A program made the position numbers and the translations under genes. DNA of 64,000 bases, from the NCBI RefSeq assembly GCF_900103865.1, contig NZ_FNII01000014.1, positions 1 through 64,000 of the forward strand, given 5' to 3'. The notes beneath the pieces are model-generated. The model was not told where the DNA came from. It did no database searches and saw only the letters and a list, made by a program, of their open reading frames with translations. Below are positions 54,592 through 63,940 of the stretch, piece after piece; position 1 is the stretch's first letter; every line of letters begins with the position of its first letter. The stretch is from Vreelandella arcis (GTDB lineage: Bacteria; Pseudomonadota; Gammaproteobacteria; Pseudomonadales; Halomonadaceae).

Positions 54592-55458
54592 TCAGGCGAT
54601 CGCATTTTGCAGCCACTGCCAGACAGCCGTGGCTTCGTCACTCACATGGCGGCGGCTAGGTCTTACCAGCCAGAAACGCTCGTCGGTGGGCACGCTTATC
54701 GAAAACGGTGCGACCAAATCGTCGCGCTGTTCAAATAAGCGGCGGTGGGTCAAGGCAACCCCTCCCCCCTGACTTGCCAGCGCCAGCGTCATCACCTGAT
54801 TATCGCAGGTCAGCGCGTGACACTCGGCTTCCAAATGCGCCACACCGGCGGTTTGCAACCAGCCAGGCCATCCAACCCCGAACCCCACCGCATGGAGCAA
54901 GGTGTGCCCGGCTAAAGCCTCGGGAGAAGTCAGGCCTTGGGCAATGCGCGGAGAGCATACCGGCAATAGCTCCTCGTCCCCCAGCGGCCACATCTCGACA
55001 CCGCTCCACTCACCGCGGCCGTAGCGAATCTCGATATCTGCGCCTTCCGGACCAAAGTCATCCGGCCAAATAGCACTAACCAGGCGCAACGATAAATGAG
55101 GGTGCTGGTGGTGCAGCTGAATCAACCGAGGCGCCAGCCACGACTGCTGAATGACCGGGGTTGAACGCAACGTCACCGGCTGTTCACTGGTCACGCCGAA
55201 AACCTCCGACGTGCCTTCGCTTATGCGCGCAAACGCATCGTGAATACTGGGCAGCCAGGCCTGACCGGCAGGACTGAGGGTGAGGCTTCGGGCATGCCGA
55301 ACGAACAGCTTCTGGCCTAAGCGATCTTCCAACAACCGGATACGCTGGCTGATCGCCGCCTGGGTCACCCCCAGCTCATTACCGGCAGCGGTAAAACTTA
55401 GCGTTCGCGCGGCGGATTCAAAGGCTTGTAACCATAAAAGCGGCGGCAATGCGCTCAT
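54592..55458 (-). CDS. LysR-family transcriptional regulator
   Basis: A 288-aa regulator: LPPLLWLQAFESAARTLSFTAAGNELGVTQAAISQRIRLLEDRLGQKLFVRH is the HTH, followed by the effector domain (VTLRSTPVIQQSWLAPRLIQLHHQHP). It is divergent from the butyrobetaine-dioxygenase-like gene with 116 bases between, so it probably controls that gene and the binding protein behind it. It is related in type to the LysR at 40395 (GcvA-like). Confidence 0.9.
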   Translation of the reverse strand: MSALPPLLWLQAFESAARTLSFTAAGNELGVTQAAISQRIRLLEDRLGQKLFVRHARSLTLSPAGQAWLPSIHDAFARISEGTSEVFGVTSEQPVTLRSTPVIQQSWLAPRLIQLHHQHPHLSLRLVSAIWPDDFGPEGADIEIRYGRGEWSGVEMWPLGDEELLPVCSPRIAQGLTSPEALAGHTLLHAVGFGVGWPGWLQTAGVAHLEAECHALTCDNQVMTLALASQGGGVALTHRRLFEQRDDLVAPFSISVPTDERFWLVRPSRRHVSDEATAVWQWLQNAIA

Positions 55459-55472
55459 GAAAAAGTTACCTA

Positions 55473-55491
55473 TAAGCTGAATGAGGTCTTA
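55473..55491. promoter_or_regulatory. Candidate LysR-binding site between divergent genes
   Basis: TAAG (55473-55476) and CTTA (55488-55491) are an inverted pair separated by 11 bases, as in LysR-type boxes. A TATACA (55537-55542) may be the -10 of the dioxygenase gene. Confidence 0.35.
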
Positions 55492-55574
55492 GGGGCCATA
55501 TTAATCGTTTGTCACTGCCGATGCGACTGCCCATCCTATACAGCACGTAATTAGTTCAAGGCCGGGAGAAAGTG

Positions 55575-56747
55575 ATGAACAGTGCCGTTTTTGCTGAAGA
55601 GCAACGCCAAGCGCCTCAAATGGGCGAATTAGCCCCTTATCAAGACGGTCCATCGCTGACTGAAGCGGTGCCCACCGACGACGGGATTCAGCTAACCTGG
55701 CAGGACGGTCAGTACACCACCCTCCCCCTGCTGTGGCTACGCGATCATTGCGCCTGCCCTGCTTGCCGTCACCCGCAAACCCGCGAACGGCTGTACCTGC
55801 CGCTTGAGGAGATCAACGAGACACCGGCTATCGCCCTCTCGGACGGTCATTTATACCTGACGTGGCAAGATGGTCACGAGAGCGCCTTTCATAGCGGCTG
55901 GCTTTACCAGCGCCGCCCGGAAGCCGACCTACCCACGTCCGTTCCAGCGCTCAAGCCCTGGCAAGATCAGTTCACCCCCGAGCGTATCCGTCATGCCGAC
56001 TTTTTAACGCCCGAGGGTGAAAAAGCCTGGCTGACCGCCATGCTGCGCGATGGCCTGGCTCTGATGACCGAGGGGCCGCTGGTTGAGGAAGAAGTTAGCC
56101 GCTTAGCCGAGCGCATTGGCCCTCAACGGGCGACCAATTTTGGCTCGCGCTTTGATGTACGCTCGAAGCCTAACCCCAACAACGCGGCCTACACCGCCGT
56201 AGGCTTAGCGCTGCACATCGACTTGCCTAACTGGCGTCAACCGCCCGACATTCAGTTGCTCTACTGCCTGCAAAACGAAGCCAGCGGCGGCGAGTCACTG
56301 TTTGCCGATGGTGCGCGGGTGATCAATGCCCTGCGCGAACAAGATCCTGAAGCACTGGCCATCCTAAGCGATACCCCTATCGATTTTCGTTTTCAGGATG
56401 AGACCCACGACATTGCCGTGCGTGCGCCGGTTATCAAGCTCGACGATGAAGGCAACCTCGTCGAAATGCGCCTAAACAACTGGATTCGCGACACGCTGCA
56501 TCTGCCCGCACCCAAAATGACTGCCTGGTACCGCGCCTATCGCGTGTTATGGCAGCTGTTTCACAGTGAGGCGCACCAGCTTGAGTTCACCCTCCGTCCG
56601 GGCGAAATGGTGGCGTTCGACAACCGTCGCGTTCTACACGGACGGCGTGAATTCGATCCCAATAGCGGCGCACGCCACTTGCAAGGCACCTATTTAGACC
56701 GTGACATGCTCGCTTCACGGCTACGCGTCCTCGCGCGCAACGCATAA
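55575..56747 (+). CDS. Gamma-butyrobetaine dioxygenase-like (TauD/TfdA) enzyme
   Basis: A 390-aa Fe(II)/2-oxoglutarate oxygenase. The N-terminal DUF971-type domain has LPLLWLRDHCACPACRHPQTRERLY, with a Cys triad expected to bind Zn. The TauD domain carries the facial triad, HxD in ALHIDLP and the distal His in RRVLHGRREF. The domain pair and the phrase GESLFADGARVINALREQDPEAL are typical of gamma-butyrobetaine hydroxylase (carnitine synthesis) and its relatives. The ATG at 55575 follows GGGAGA; the preceding codon is GTG. It is followed after 23 bp by a betaine-type binding protein. Confidence 0.88.
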   Translation: MNSAVFAEEQRQAPQMGELAPYQDGPSLTEAVPTDDGIQLTWQDGQYTTLPLLWLRDHCACPACRHPQTRERLYLPLEEINETPAIALSDGHLYLTWQDGHESAFHSGWLYQRRPEADLPTSVPALKPWQDQFTPERIRHADFLTPEGEKAWLTAMLRDGLALMTEGPLVEEEVSRLAERIGPQRATNFGSRFDVRSKPNPNNAAYTAVGLALHIDLPNWRQPPDIQLLYCLQNEASGGESLFADGARVINALREQDPEALAILSDTPIDFRFQDETHDIAVRAPVIKLDDEGNLVEMRLNNWIRDTLHLPAPKMTAWYRAYRVLWQLFHSEAHQLEFTLRPGEMVAFDNRRVLHGRREFDPNSGARHLQGTYLDRDMLASRLRVLARNA

Positions 56748-56770
56748 AATAAACCAAGCAAGGAGATCAC

Positions 56771-57709
56771 ATGACACATCTTAAGCCTCTCGCCTCGGGC
56801 ATCGCCCTCGCCGGCGCCGCCCTATTTGCCTCGGCGGCTAACGCCGATGACCAAACCCTCGACTTTGGCGTACCCGCATGGCCGGGCATTACGGTCAAAA
56901 CCGCCATCGCCGAGCAGTTGCTCAACCCCTTGGGCTACGAGACCAGCACCCAAGAAATCGGTTTGCAGGTGATTTATCAAGGCATTGAAAGCGGTGATAT
57001 TGATGCCTTCTTGGGCGCTTGGCTGCCCGCTCAGCGCGACATGTTCAACCCGCGCAAAGAGTCAGGCGTTCTGGTCGATGTCGCCAACAACGTTGACGGC
57101 GCACAGATGACCCTAGCAGTGCCGGAATACCTGTTTGATGATGGCCTGCAAAGCTTTGCCGATCTCGACGACTACCGTGATCAGCTCAATGGCGAAATTC
57201 ATGGTTTCGGTGCCGGTTCAGCGGCCAGCGAAATTATCAACAACGCCATTGATAACGACACCTGGGGACTGGGTGACTGGGAACTGGTCGATACCAGCGA
57301 GGTGGCAATGCTATCCGCCGCCAGCGATTCGATCTCTCGGGAAGAACCGATTGTGTGGGTCGGTTGGACACCGCACTGGATGAACCTTGAATTGCCGATG
57401 CGTTATCTTGACGATACCGAAGACCTGTTCGGCGAGAACAATGGCGAAAGCGAAGTTCTCACCCTGCTGCGTGCCGACTACGCCGACGCCAATCCCAATG
57501 TCGTGACGTTTTTTGAACAGTTCACCTTCACTGCAGAAGAACAAAGCTGGATGATTCAGCAGTTTGGCCAGGAAGAACGTGAGCTGGACGGCGTTGCCGA
57601 GCAGTGGATCAACGAAAATGCCGAGCGCGTGGAAGCGATGCTCGCCGACGTGTCCACCACCGACGGCGACCCTGCTTGGCCGGTTATCGAAGCCCAGCTT
57701 AACAACTAA
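56771..57709 (+). CDS. Glycine betaine/choline-type ABC substrate-binding protein (OpuAC/ProX fold)
   Basis: A 312-aa protein with a Sec signal peptide ending near ASAANA. The mature part begins TLDFGVPAWPGITVKTAIAEQLL, followed by GLQVIYQGIESGDIDAFLGAWLP and PIVWVGWTPHWMNL. The Trp residues in these motifs fit the aromatic box for quaternary ammonium. AAGGAG precedes the ATG. No permease or ATPase is adjacent, so it must work with a transporter elsewhere. Pairing with a butyrobetaine-type oxygenase suggests it binds butyrobetaine or carnitine. Confidence 0.9.
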   Translation: MTHLKPLASGIALAGAALFASAANADDQTLDFGVPAWPGITVKTAIAEQLLNPLGYETSTQEIGLQVIYQGIESGDIDAFLGAWLPAQRDMFNPRKESGVLVDVANNVDGAQMTLAVPEYLFDDGLQSFADLDDYRDQLNGEIHGFGAGSAASEIINNAIDNDTWGLGDWELVDTSEVAMLSAASDSISREEPIVWVGWTPHWMNLELPMRYLDDTEDLFGENNGESEVLTLLRADYADANPNVVTFFEQFTFTAEEQSWMIQQFGQEERELDGVAEQWINENAERVEAMLADVSTTDGDPAWPVIEAQLNN

Positions 57710-57735
57710 GGCGACGCGACAAGATCGCCTGCTAC

Positions 57736-57784
57736 CCACCGGCGGATTAGCGCATGCAGCATGCATTGTCTTATCCGTCGGTGG
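57736..57784. repeat. REP-like inverted repeat
   Basis: CCACCGGCGGAT (57736-57747) and ATCCGTCGGTGG (57773-57784) pair with one G-T wobble around GCATGC repeats. The GGCGGATTAG core is that of REP-like elements seen in many gammaproteobacteria. A second hairpin, CATACGCC (57801-57808) / GGCGTATG (57821-57828), follows. Both lie between convergent genes and may terminate transcription. Confidence 0.6.
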
Positions 57785-57860
57785 CAATCCACCTATCACG
57801 CATACGCCTCAATCGCCTAGGGCGTATGACGACACATCACGCTTTTCCCAGGCATTAAGG

Positions 57861-58283
57861 TTAGTCCTGCCCAGATAACGTGGCGAGTATACGCCGCTCT
57901 CCACCCTGTTCACGGTGCTCGCCAAGCCAAATACCCTGCCACGTCCCCAGCGCCAAACGGCCACTACGCACGGCTAACGACAGCTGAGTCCCCATCAAAC
58001 TGGCCATTACGTGGGCGGGCATGTCATCCGATCCTTCCAAGGTATGGCGAAAATAGGGCAGCCCTTCGGGTACCAACTCACGCAAAAACGCATCTAAATC
58101 GTGACGTACGTCCGGGTCGCTATTTTCATTAAGGGTCAGAGAGGCCGAGGTATGCAGTAGCTGTAGGTGCAAAAGTCCCCTCTCGCACTCTGCCAACCAA
58201 GGTAACGCTCCTACCAGCTCGTGGGTGATAAGATGAAACCCCCGTGGCCGCTCGGATAAGTGAATCTCCTCTTGGTGCCACAT
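57861..58283 (-). CDS. YjbQ family protein (secondary thiamine-phosphate synthase family)
   Basis: A 140-aa protein starting [20 protein letters not shown], followed by [56 protein letters not shown] and [12 protein letters not shown]. The conserved His and Asp residues are the family signature. GAGG precedes the ATG; an earlier TTG is less likely. The thiamine label comes from complementation work on a homologue, and the physiological role is unsure. Confidence 0.9.
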   Translation of the reverse strand: MWHQEEIHLSERPRGFHLITHELVGALPWLAECERGLLHLQLLHTSASLTLNENSDPDVRHDLDAFLRELVPEGLPYFRHTLEGSDDMPAHVMASLMGTQLSLAVRSGRLALGTWQGIWLGEHREQGGERRILATLSGQD

Positions 58284-58374
58284 AGCCAACGCCTCATGGG
58301 TATTATGAGTTAATTAACTTATTGTTATGGTCGACGCCAAAATTAGCAAACGCCTGTCAAATTAGGAGCTCTCG

Positions 58375-58911
58375 ATGTTGAAGCCATGGACGGTTGTCCT
58401 GAGCGGCGCTGTACTCGCTGGCTGCACCGGCATTCCCGACGGCACTCAGCCCGTCACCAACTTTGAGCTTAACCGATATCTGGGCCAGTGGTATGAAATT
58501 GCCCGATTGGATCATTCCTTTGAGGAGGGACTAGACTGCGTAACAGCCAGCTATAGCCTGCGCGATGACGGCGGCGTCAAAGTGATTAACCGCGGCTACA
58601 ACTTGGAAGAGAAAGCCTGGGATGAGGCCGAAGGGCGCGCTTATTTTATCGATGACGAAACCGTTGGCCGCCTAAAAGTCAGCTTCTTTGGGCCCTTCTA
58701 CGGCGGCTATAACGTACTTGAGCTGGACGACGACTACCAATGGGCGCTGGTCGCCGGCCCTAACCGCGACTATTTATGGATTCTCGCCCGCACGCCCACC
58801 CTGGAGAGCGATGTAGAAAACCTCCTCCGCCAGCGTGCCGCCGAGCTGGATTTTGCAACCGACGAGCTGATTGACGTCAAACAGGGCGAGGCTTGCCCGC
58901 CAAACGTTTAA
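58375..58911 (+). CDS. blc: Outer-membrane lipocalin Blc-like lipoprotein
   Basis: A 178-aa protein. The signal ends in a lipobox LAGC at residues 14-17. The lipocalin motif ELNRYLGQWYEIARLDHSFEEGLDCVTASYSL (GxWY) and LKVSFFGPFYGGYNVLELDDDY follow, with LVAGPNRDYLWILARTP. AGGAG precedes the ATG. Bacterial lipocalins bind fatty acids or lysophospholipids and are often stress-induced. Asp follows the lipobox Cys only later, so outer-membrane sorting is likely. It lies 11 bases upstream of the next start. Confidence 0.93.
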   Translation: MLKPWTVVLSGAVLAGCTGIPDGTQPVTNFELNRYLGQWYEIARLDHSFEEGLDCVTASYSLRDDGGVKVINRGYNLEEKAWDEAEGRAYFIDDETVGRLKVSFFGPFYGGYNVLELDDDYQWALVAGPNRDYLWILARTPTLESDVENLLRQRAAELDFATDELIDVKQGEACPPNV

Positions 58912-58922
58912 CAGGAGACCTT

Positions 58923-59996
58923 ATGACCCACCGAATTGCAGTGATCGCCGGGGACGGCATCGGCACTGAAGTTATGCCCGAAGGCATCCGTGCCCTGGAA
59001 GCCGCCGCCAAGCAGTTTAATATTGCGCTTGAGTTCACTACCTTTGAGTTTGGCAGCTGCGACTACTATCTGGAACACGGCAGCATGCTGCCGGAAGACT
59101 GGTTCGAGCAGCTAAAAGGCTTCGATGCGCTGTTTTACGGTGCGGTGGGCTGGCCCGACAAAGTGCCCGACCATATCTCTTTGTGGGGTTCTCTGCTCCA
59201 GTTTCGTCGCCAGTTCGACCAGTACATTAACCTGCGCCCCTGCAAACTCATGCCGGGCATTAAAAGCCCGCTAGCAGGCCGCCAGCCGGGCGATATCGAC
59301 TTCTACGTGGTGCGCGAAAATACCGAAGGCGAGTATTCAAGCGTTGGCGGCAAAATGTTTGGAGGCACTGACCGTGAAGTGGTTATTCAAGACACGGTTA
59401 TGACCCGCACCGGCGTCGACCGGGTATTAAAGTACGCCTTTGACCTTGCACAAACGCGGCCGCGCAAAAAGCTGACATCAGCCACCAAGTCCAACGGTAT
59501 CTCGATCACCATGCCCTACTGGGACGAACGCGTGGTCGAGATGGCCAAGCAGTATCCAGACATCGCCGTGGATAAATTCCACATCGATATCCTCACCGCT
59601 AACTTTGTCCTTCACCCGGACTGGTTTGATGTGGTGGTGGGCAGCAACTTATTCGGCGATATTCTTTCCGACCTAGGCCCCGCCTGTACCGGCACCATCG
59701 GTATTGCGCCATCGGCGAATATCAACCCGGAAGGCCACTTCCCCAGCCTGTTCGAACCGGTTCATGGCAGCGCGCCGGATATCGCCGGTAAAGGCATCGC
59801 CAACCCTATCGGTCAAATCTGGTCCGGGGCGATGATGCTGGAGCATCTTGGTTATAAAGAAGCCGCCGACGCCATAGTCACGGCCATTGAAAAAGTGCTC
59901 AGCGAAGGCGATAGCCAAGTACTCACAGGCGATGTGGGTGGGCAAGGTACCACCGCAAGCCTGGGCAAGGCGATTGCCGACACTATTTCACAATGA
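58923..59996 (+). CDS. Tartrate/D-malate dehydrogenase family protein
   Basis: A 357-aa isocitrate/isopropylmalate-type dehydrogenase: HRIAVIAGDGIGTEVMPEGI, the substrate loop LWGSLLQFRRQFDQYINLRPCK, FYVVRENTEGEYSSVGGK and the catalytic Asp region SNLFGDILSDLG, ending GIAPSANINPEGHFPSLFEPVHGSAPDI. This is the TtuC/DmlA branch (tartrate dehydrogenase or decarboxylating D-malate dehydrogenase), needing NAD+ and Mn2+. CAGGAGA precedes the ATG at 58923. It may be cotranscribed with blc. Confidence 0.92.
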   Translation: MTHRIAVIAGDGIGTEVMPEGIRALEAAAKQFNIALEFTTFEFGSCDYYLEHGSMLPEDWFEQLKGFDALFYGAVGWPDKVPDHISLWGSLLQFRRQFDQYINLRPCKLMPGIKSPLAGRQPGDIDFYVVRENTEGEYSSVGGKMFGGTDREVVIQDTVMTRTGVDRVLKYAFDLAQTRPRKKLTSATKSNGISITMPYWDERVVEMAKQYPDIAVDKFHIDILTANFVLHPDWFDVVVGSNLFGDILSDLGPACTGTIGIAPSANINPEGHFPSLFEPVHGSAPDIAGKGIANPIGQIWSGAMMLEHLGYKEAADAIVTAIEKVLSEGDSQVLTGDVGGQGTTASLGKAIADTISQ

Positions 59997-60048
59997 GATG
60001 AGTCTTACCCATTAACTAATGGGCATAGACGTTCACTTGCCATAGCGG

Positions 60049-60082
60049 TTGGCTGCCCGGATACACTCTGCCGGGCAGCCAA
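60049..60082 (+). terminator. Hairpin after the tartrate/malate dehydrogenase gene
   Basis: TTGGCTGCCCGG (60049-60060) pairs perfectly with CCGGGCAGCCAA (60071-60082). No T-run follows, so rho-independence is uncertain. Confidence 0.6.
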
Positions 60083-60189
60083 TGTATGACTTCTAATATC
60101 TTATGTTCTACATTTGCCCTGAGAGTGGATGAAACGTCGGTTTCACTTCGCTCATAACACCGCTTTCAAACAACAATCAGGACAATGCT

Positions 60190-61218
60190 ATGAAACTTGG
60201 ACGCCGTCAGTTCCTTTCGGCAACGGCTGCCCTGGCCGCTGCCGGTTCGTCACCTCAGCTTTTTGCTTTGAATGGCTCACCAGGCCCCACCCCTGAACGC
60301 TATCCCATTGACGCCTGGCAGGTCGAAGATCCACGCTTCAGTAATTACATGCTTTTCAATAGTCCATTGGAACGCCATTGGAGCGGAGGGCTATGGACAG
60401 AAGGGCCAGCTTGGAACGCTGTGGGACGTTACGTCGTTTTCAGTGATATACCCCGTGCCAAGCAGATGCGCTGGGACGAAGCGACAGGCCAAGTCAGCGT
60501 TTTGAGAGACAATGTCGGATACTCTAACGGCAATACCTTTGACCACCAGGGCCGACTGGTCTCTTGCGAGCACTACCCCGCACGCGTCTTGCGCTACGAG
60601 TGGGACGGCAGTACCACCGTCCTCGCCGAGCGCTATCAAGGCAAACCTCTCAACGCACCCAATGATGTGGTTGCCCTACCTTCCGGTGGCGTGATCTTTA
60701 CCGATCCCGGGTATGGCGCCCATTTTGACTATGAAGGCAAGAAGCGTGAGCTGGAGCTCGAGACAGCGATTTATTACGTCGATGACAACCTCGATGAGCC
60801 CATCATGCTGACCCAGGATATCCACAAACCCAACGGCATTGTGCTGACACCGGATGGCGATGGCTTTTACGCCAGCGACAGCGCCCCCACTCACTTCGAC
60901 GAGCCAGCCCGGATTATTCGCTGGTCGCTTGGCGAGGATGGCCGTAGCGTCAGCGATCGGCAAGTGATCGTTACCAGCGAAGATACAATCTTCGACGGCA
61001 TGACCTGCGACGTGGATGGCAATATCTGGTCAAGCGCCAATGGAGGCGAAGGCATCGATGGGGTGGTGGTCTTCTCACCGGAAGGCACCCTGCTGGGGCG
61101 GGTCTTGCTGCCCGAAGTCTGCTCAAACGTGTGTTTTGCTGGCAAGGGCCGCAACCGACTGTTCATGACCGCCAGCCAATCCGTCTACACAATTTACACG
61201 GCAGCACGCGGGGCGTAG
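60190..61218 (+). CDS. SMP-30/gluconolactonase family protein, probably Tat-exported
   Basis: A 342-aa beta-propeller hydrolase. The N-terminus KLGRRQFLSATAALAAAGSS is a twin-arginine signal. Family motifs are GLWTEGPAWNAVGRYVVFSDIP, GYSNGNTFDHQGRLVSCEHY, LNAPNDVVALPSGGVIFTDPGYG and KPNGIVLTPDGDGFYASDS, containing the metal-binding Glu, Asn and Asp. It probably opens a sugar lactone in the periplasm. AGGA precedes the ATG. A strong terminator follows. Confidence 0.9.
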   Translation: MKLGRRQFLSATAALAAAGSSPQLFALNGSPGPTPERYPIDAWQVEDPRFSNYMLFNSPLERHWSGGLWTEGPAWNAVGRYVVFSDIPRAKQMRWDEATGQVSVLRDNVGYSNGNTFDHQGRLVSCEHYPARVLRYEWDGSTTVLAERYQGKPLNAPNDVVALPSGGVIFTDPGYGAHFDYEGKKRELELETAIYYVDDNLDEPIMLTQDIHKPNGIVLTPDGDGFYASDSAPTHFDEPARIIRWSLGEDGRSVSDRQVIVTSEDTIFDGMTCDVDGNIWSSANGGEGIDGVVVFSPEGTLLGRVLLPEVCSNVCFAGKGRNRLFMTASQSVYTIYTAARGA

Positions 61219-61240
61219 TGAGATTATAACGCCAAGCACA

Positions 61241-61274
61241 AAAAGCCTCGCCGGATACGTCCGGCGAGGCTTTT
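61241..61274. terminator. Bidirectional terminator
   Basis: AAAAGCCTCGCCGGA (61241-61255) and TCCGGCGAGGCTTTT (61260-61274) form a perfect 15-bp stem with loop TACG, with A and T tracts serving both converging genes. Confidence 0.92.
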
Positions 61275-61293
61275 GCAAACTGTTTGAACCAGA

Positions 61294-61893
61294 TTAACTA
61301 GCCAGTTTAGCTGCCGTTTTCGCGACTAACTCACCCTGGAAGCGGGCAATTTTTAACTCGCGCTCATCGGGCTGGCGAGAGCCATCGCCACCGGCGATCG
61401 TTGCGGCGCCGTAGGGCGTACCGCCGCTCACCTTGGAAATATCAAACTGCTCTTCAATACCGTAGCCAATTGGTACGATCACCATGCCGTGGTGGGCAAG
61501 CGTCGTCCAGGTAGAGGTAATCGTCGTCTCATCACCGCCGCCAGTGCCGGTAGACGTAAATACACTGGCTACTTTGCCACGCAGGGCACCATTCGCCCAT
61601 AAGCCGCCTGTTTGATCCAGGAAGGTACGCATTTGACCAGCCATATTGCCAAAGCGTGTTGGCGTACCAAAGATAATCGCGTCGTAGTCGGCCAGTTCCT
61701 GAGGAGACGCTTCCGGCGTCGTAAAGTCCTGCTTGCCACCGGCGTTTTTAAACGCCTCTTCCGGCATGGTTTCGGGTACGCGTTTTACGGTGACGTTGAT
61801 ACCGTCAACGCTTTTAGCACCCTCAGCGACGGCTTCTGCCAGCGTGTCGATATGACCGTACATAGAATAGTAAAGCACCAATACATTCGTCAT
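61294..61893 (-). CDS. wrbA: NAD(P)H:quinone oxidoreductase WrbA
   Basis: A 199-aa flavodoxin-like protein: [23 protein letters not shown] (FMN phosphate site), [59 protein letters not shown] and [31 protein letters not shown]. All are classical WrbA motifs. AAGGAG precedes the ATG. It performs two-electron quinone reduction in oxidative stress. Confidence 0.96.
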   Translation of the reverse strand: MTNVLVLYYSMYGHIDTLAEAVAEGAKSVDGINVTVKRVPETMPEEAFKNAGGKQDFTTPEASPQELADYDAIIFGTPTRFGNMAGQMRTFLDQTGGLWANGALRGKVASVFTSTGTGGGDETTITSTWTTLAHHGMVIVPIGYGIEEQFDISKVSGGTPYGAATIAGGDGSRQPDERELKIARFQGELVAKTAAKLAS

Positions 61894-62077
61894 TGCTTAC
61901 TCCTTAGCGTTGCGATGTGTTGCGTTTAAGTACTGTAAGCTCAACATAGCGCAGTGAGACGTAGAAAAAAGCGAATGTTTTCGACCGTGAGCATCGATTT
62001 CGTCGACGCTCGCCTGCTTGCGCTTTTGGTCGCCGCTGACTAGCTTTTACTCACCCCCACCCGTCAGGGAGAGACAA

Positions 62078-62518
62078 ATGACCATTTTTGAAGCGTTACG
62101 CAAAGACCACGACATTCAGCGCGACTTGCTGGCACGCCTGGTGGAAACCCATGGCGATAGCGACGAACGAGAGGAACTCTATCAACGGGTGCGCGCGGAA
62201 TTGAAATACCACGCCAACGCTGAAGAACGCTCGCTTTATATTCCCATGATGGATATCGATTTAACCCAGGAAAAAGCTCGTCATAGCGTGGCGGAGCACC
62301 ATGAAATTGACGAGATGATCGAACTGCTCGATGAAACGGACTACAGCGCGACCAGTTGGCTTACCCACGCTAAAAAACTTCAGCACCTGGTGACCCACCA
62401 CCTGGATGAAGAAGAACAAGAAGTGTTCCAGCTAGCCGGGCGAGGCCTGAAAGACCAGCAGAAAACCGCGCTGGCAGGCGAATATAACGCGGAAATGCAG
62501 CGCCAACGCTCAGCGTAA
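62078..62518 (+). CDS. Hemerythrin HHE-domain protein
   Basis: A 146-aa helical protein. Metal-ligand candidates appear as LRKDHDIQRDLLARL, RAELKYHANAEERSLYIPMM, AEHHEIDEMIELLDE and LVTHHLDEEEQEVFQL, giving the HHE pattern for a di-iron site. The ATG at 62078 follows AGGGAGAG; the open frame extends 20 codons upstream without a site. Probably binds O2, NO or iron. Confidence 0.92.
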   Translation: MTIFEALRKDHDIQRDLLARLVETHGDSDEREELYQRVRAELKYHANAEERSLYIPMMDIDLTQEKARHSVAEHHEIDEMIELLDETDYSATSWLTHAKKLQHLVTHHLDEEEQEVFQLAGRGLKDQQKTALAGEYNAEMQRQRSA

Positions 62519-62539
62519 GTATTGATCAAAAACGGGCGA

Positions 62540-62577
62540 CGCTCGGAGAATGCCAAGCGGGCGCTCCGAGCGTTTTT
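62540..62577 (+). terminator. Rho-independent terminator after the hemerythrin gene
   Basis: CGCTCGGAG (62540-62548) pairs with CTCCGAGCG (62564-62572), followed by TTTTTG. Confidence 0.75.
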
Positions 62578-62760
62578 GTTTGACGATTTTTCACGATCCC
62601 ACCGCGCTTTTTCACGCGAACGACGCTCAGGGTTGTCGGTTAAGCCGAACATGGTAAAGGTGTGTCACGCTTATTACCTTGCTGCATTCAACATGACACG
62701 ACGCCACATTACTTCGCAATGTTTACTCGCCGGTTCGGTTACCCGTCACGAGGTGTCCGC

Positions 62761-63753
62761 ATGCTAAGCGAGTGGCTGGATTGGACGCTCGACGAGTCAC
62801 GCAATGCCTCCCGCCAGGGCCGGTTTGCCAGCGGTCACTTTGACGTATCCGCCCCCGGCGTTTTACGCCTGACCCCGGATACGCAACGCCGCGACGCCCA
62901 CGCCTGTGTTTTTTCCGCCGCGATTCACGGCAACGAGACCGCGCCCGTCGAATTGATCGGCGCCTGGCTTAGCGCGCTGGAAGCCGGCACGCTGACTCTC
63001 GGCGCGCCCGTTTTGGTGATTCTCGGCAATATCCCGGCGCTTAAAGCCCAGCAACGGTTCATGCATACCAATCTGAATCGACTGTTTACCCGTGAGCTTG
63101 CCGAGACCGGCAAGGAGCCAGCGCGAGCACGGCAGTTAATGGACGAGGTAGATGCGTTTTTCAACCAGCACGCCGGGTTGCCCAAGCTGCATTACGACCT
63201 GCATACGGCCATTCGCGGCAGCCTCTACCCGCGTTTCGTCGTCGAACCTTACGCCGACACCCAAACCCATTCAGCGCAATGGGAGTGGCTGGCCGCCGCC
63301 GATATGCAAGCCGTGTTACACCAGCACCAGCATAGCTGGACATTTTCCCACTACAGCAAGCATTACCACGGCGCCCAATCGTTCACCTTCGAGTTGGGGC
63401 GCGTAGCGCCTTTCGGACAAAACGATATGGCCGCGCTCCGGCCGATGCAGGCACTACTGGCAAGCCTTAGCGAAGGCACACCACCAGCGACACGACCAGC
63501 CGACTCGATGGTGTATTTTCGTGTTCAGCACGAACTAATGCGCCATAGCGACCACTTCACCTTGTGCTTTGCCGATGACACACTTAATTTCACCGGTTTT
63601 GCGCCCGGCACCTGTTTAGCCAAAGATAGCCAAAACGGCGACTACCGGGTCGGGGATACTTCGCTCCACGTGGTGTTTCCCAATGCCAACGTCGAAGTAG
63701 GCGCGCGTGCCGCACTATTAGTAGCGCCTTGCGCGCCTCCTACAGATGATTAA
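62761..63753 (+). CDS. astE: Succinylglutamate desuccinylase
   Basis: A 330-aa zinc carboxypeptidase-like enzyme: HGNETAPVELIG with the His and Glu Zn ligands, the third ligand in YDLHTAIRGS, and the catalytic Glu in SFTFELGRVAPFG. The ATG at 62761 follows GAGG; the longer frame from 62662 adds an unlikely lead. It releases succinate and glutamate in the last step of the arginine succinyltransferase pathway. The other ast genes are not in the window. Confidence 0.93.
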   Translation: MLSEWLDWTLDESRNASRQGRFASGHFDVSAPGVLRLTPDTQRRDAHACVFSAAIHGNETAPVELIGAWLSALEAGTLTLGAPVLVILGNIPALKAQQRFMHTNLNRLFTRELAETGKEPARARQLMDEVDAFFNQHAGLPKLHYDLHTAIRGSLYPRFVVEPYADTQTHSAQWEWLAAADMQAVLHQHQHSWTFSHYSKHYHGAQSFTFELGRVAPFGQNDMAALRPMQALLASLSEGTPPATRPADSMVYFRVQHELMRHSDHFTLCFADDTLNFTGFAPGTCLAKDSQNGDYRVGDTSLHVVFPNANVEVGARAALLVAPCAPPTDD

Positions 63754-63940
63754 GCGTTGACAACAATAATCCAGAGGCGATGATCCTTCACTTGGCGTTG
63801 CCTACGACCAACGTCGAGCCATTAAAACACCAGGAAAGCGCGCACAATTCGCTCAGCCTGATAGAATCGCCCCTTTTTTTCGCGCCAGCCGCCATCAACA
63901 TTCACTGTTGCTGCGGCAACCTAGTATTGGAGCCAATCAC

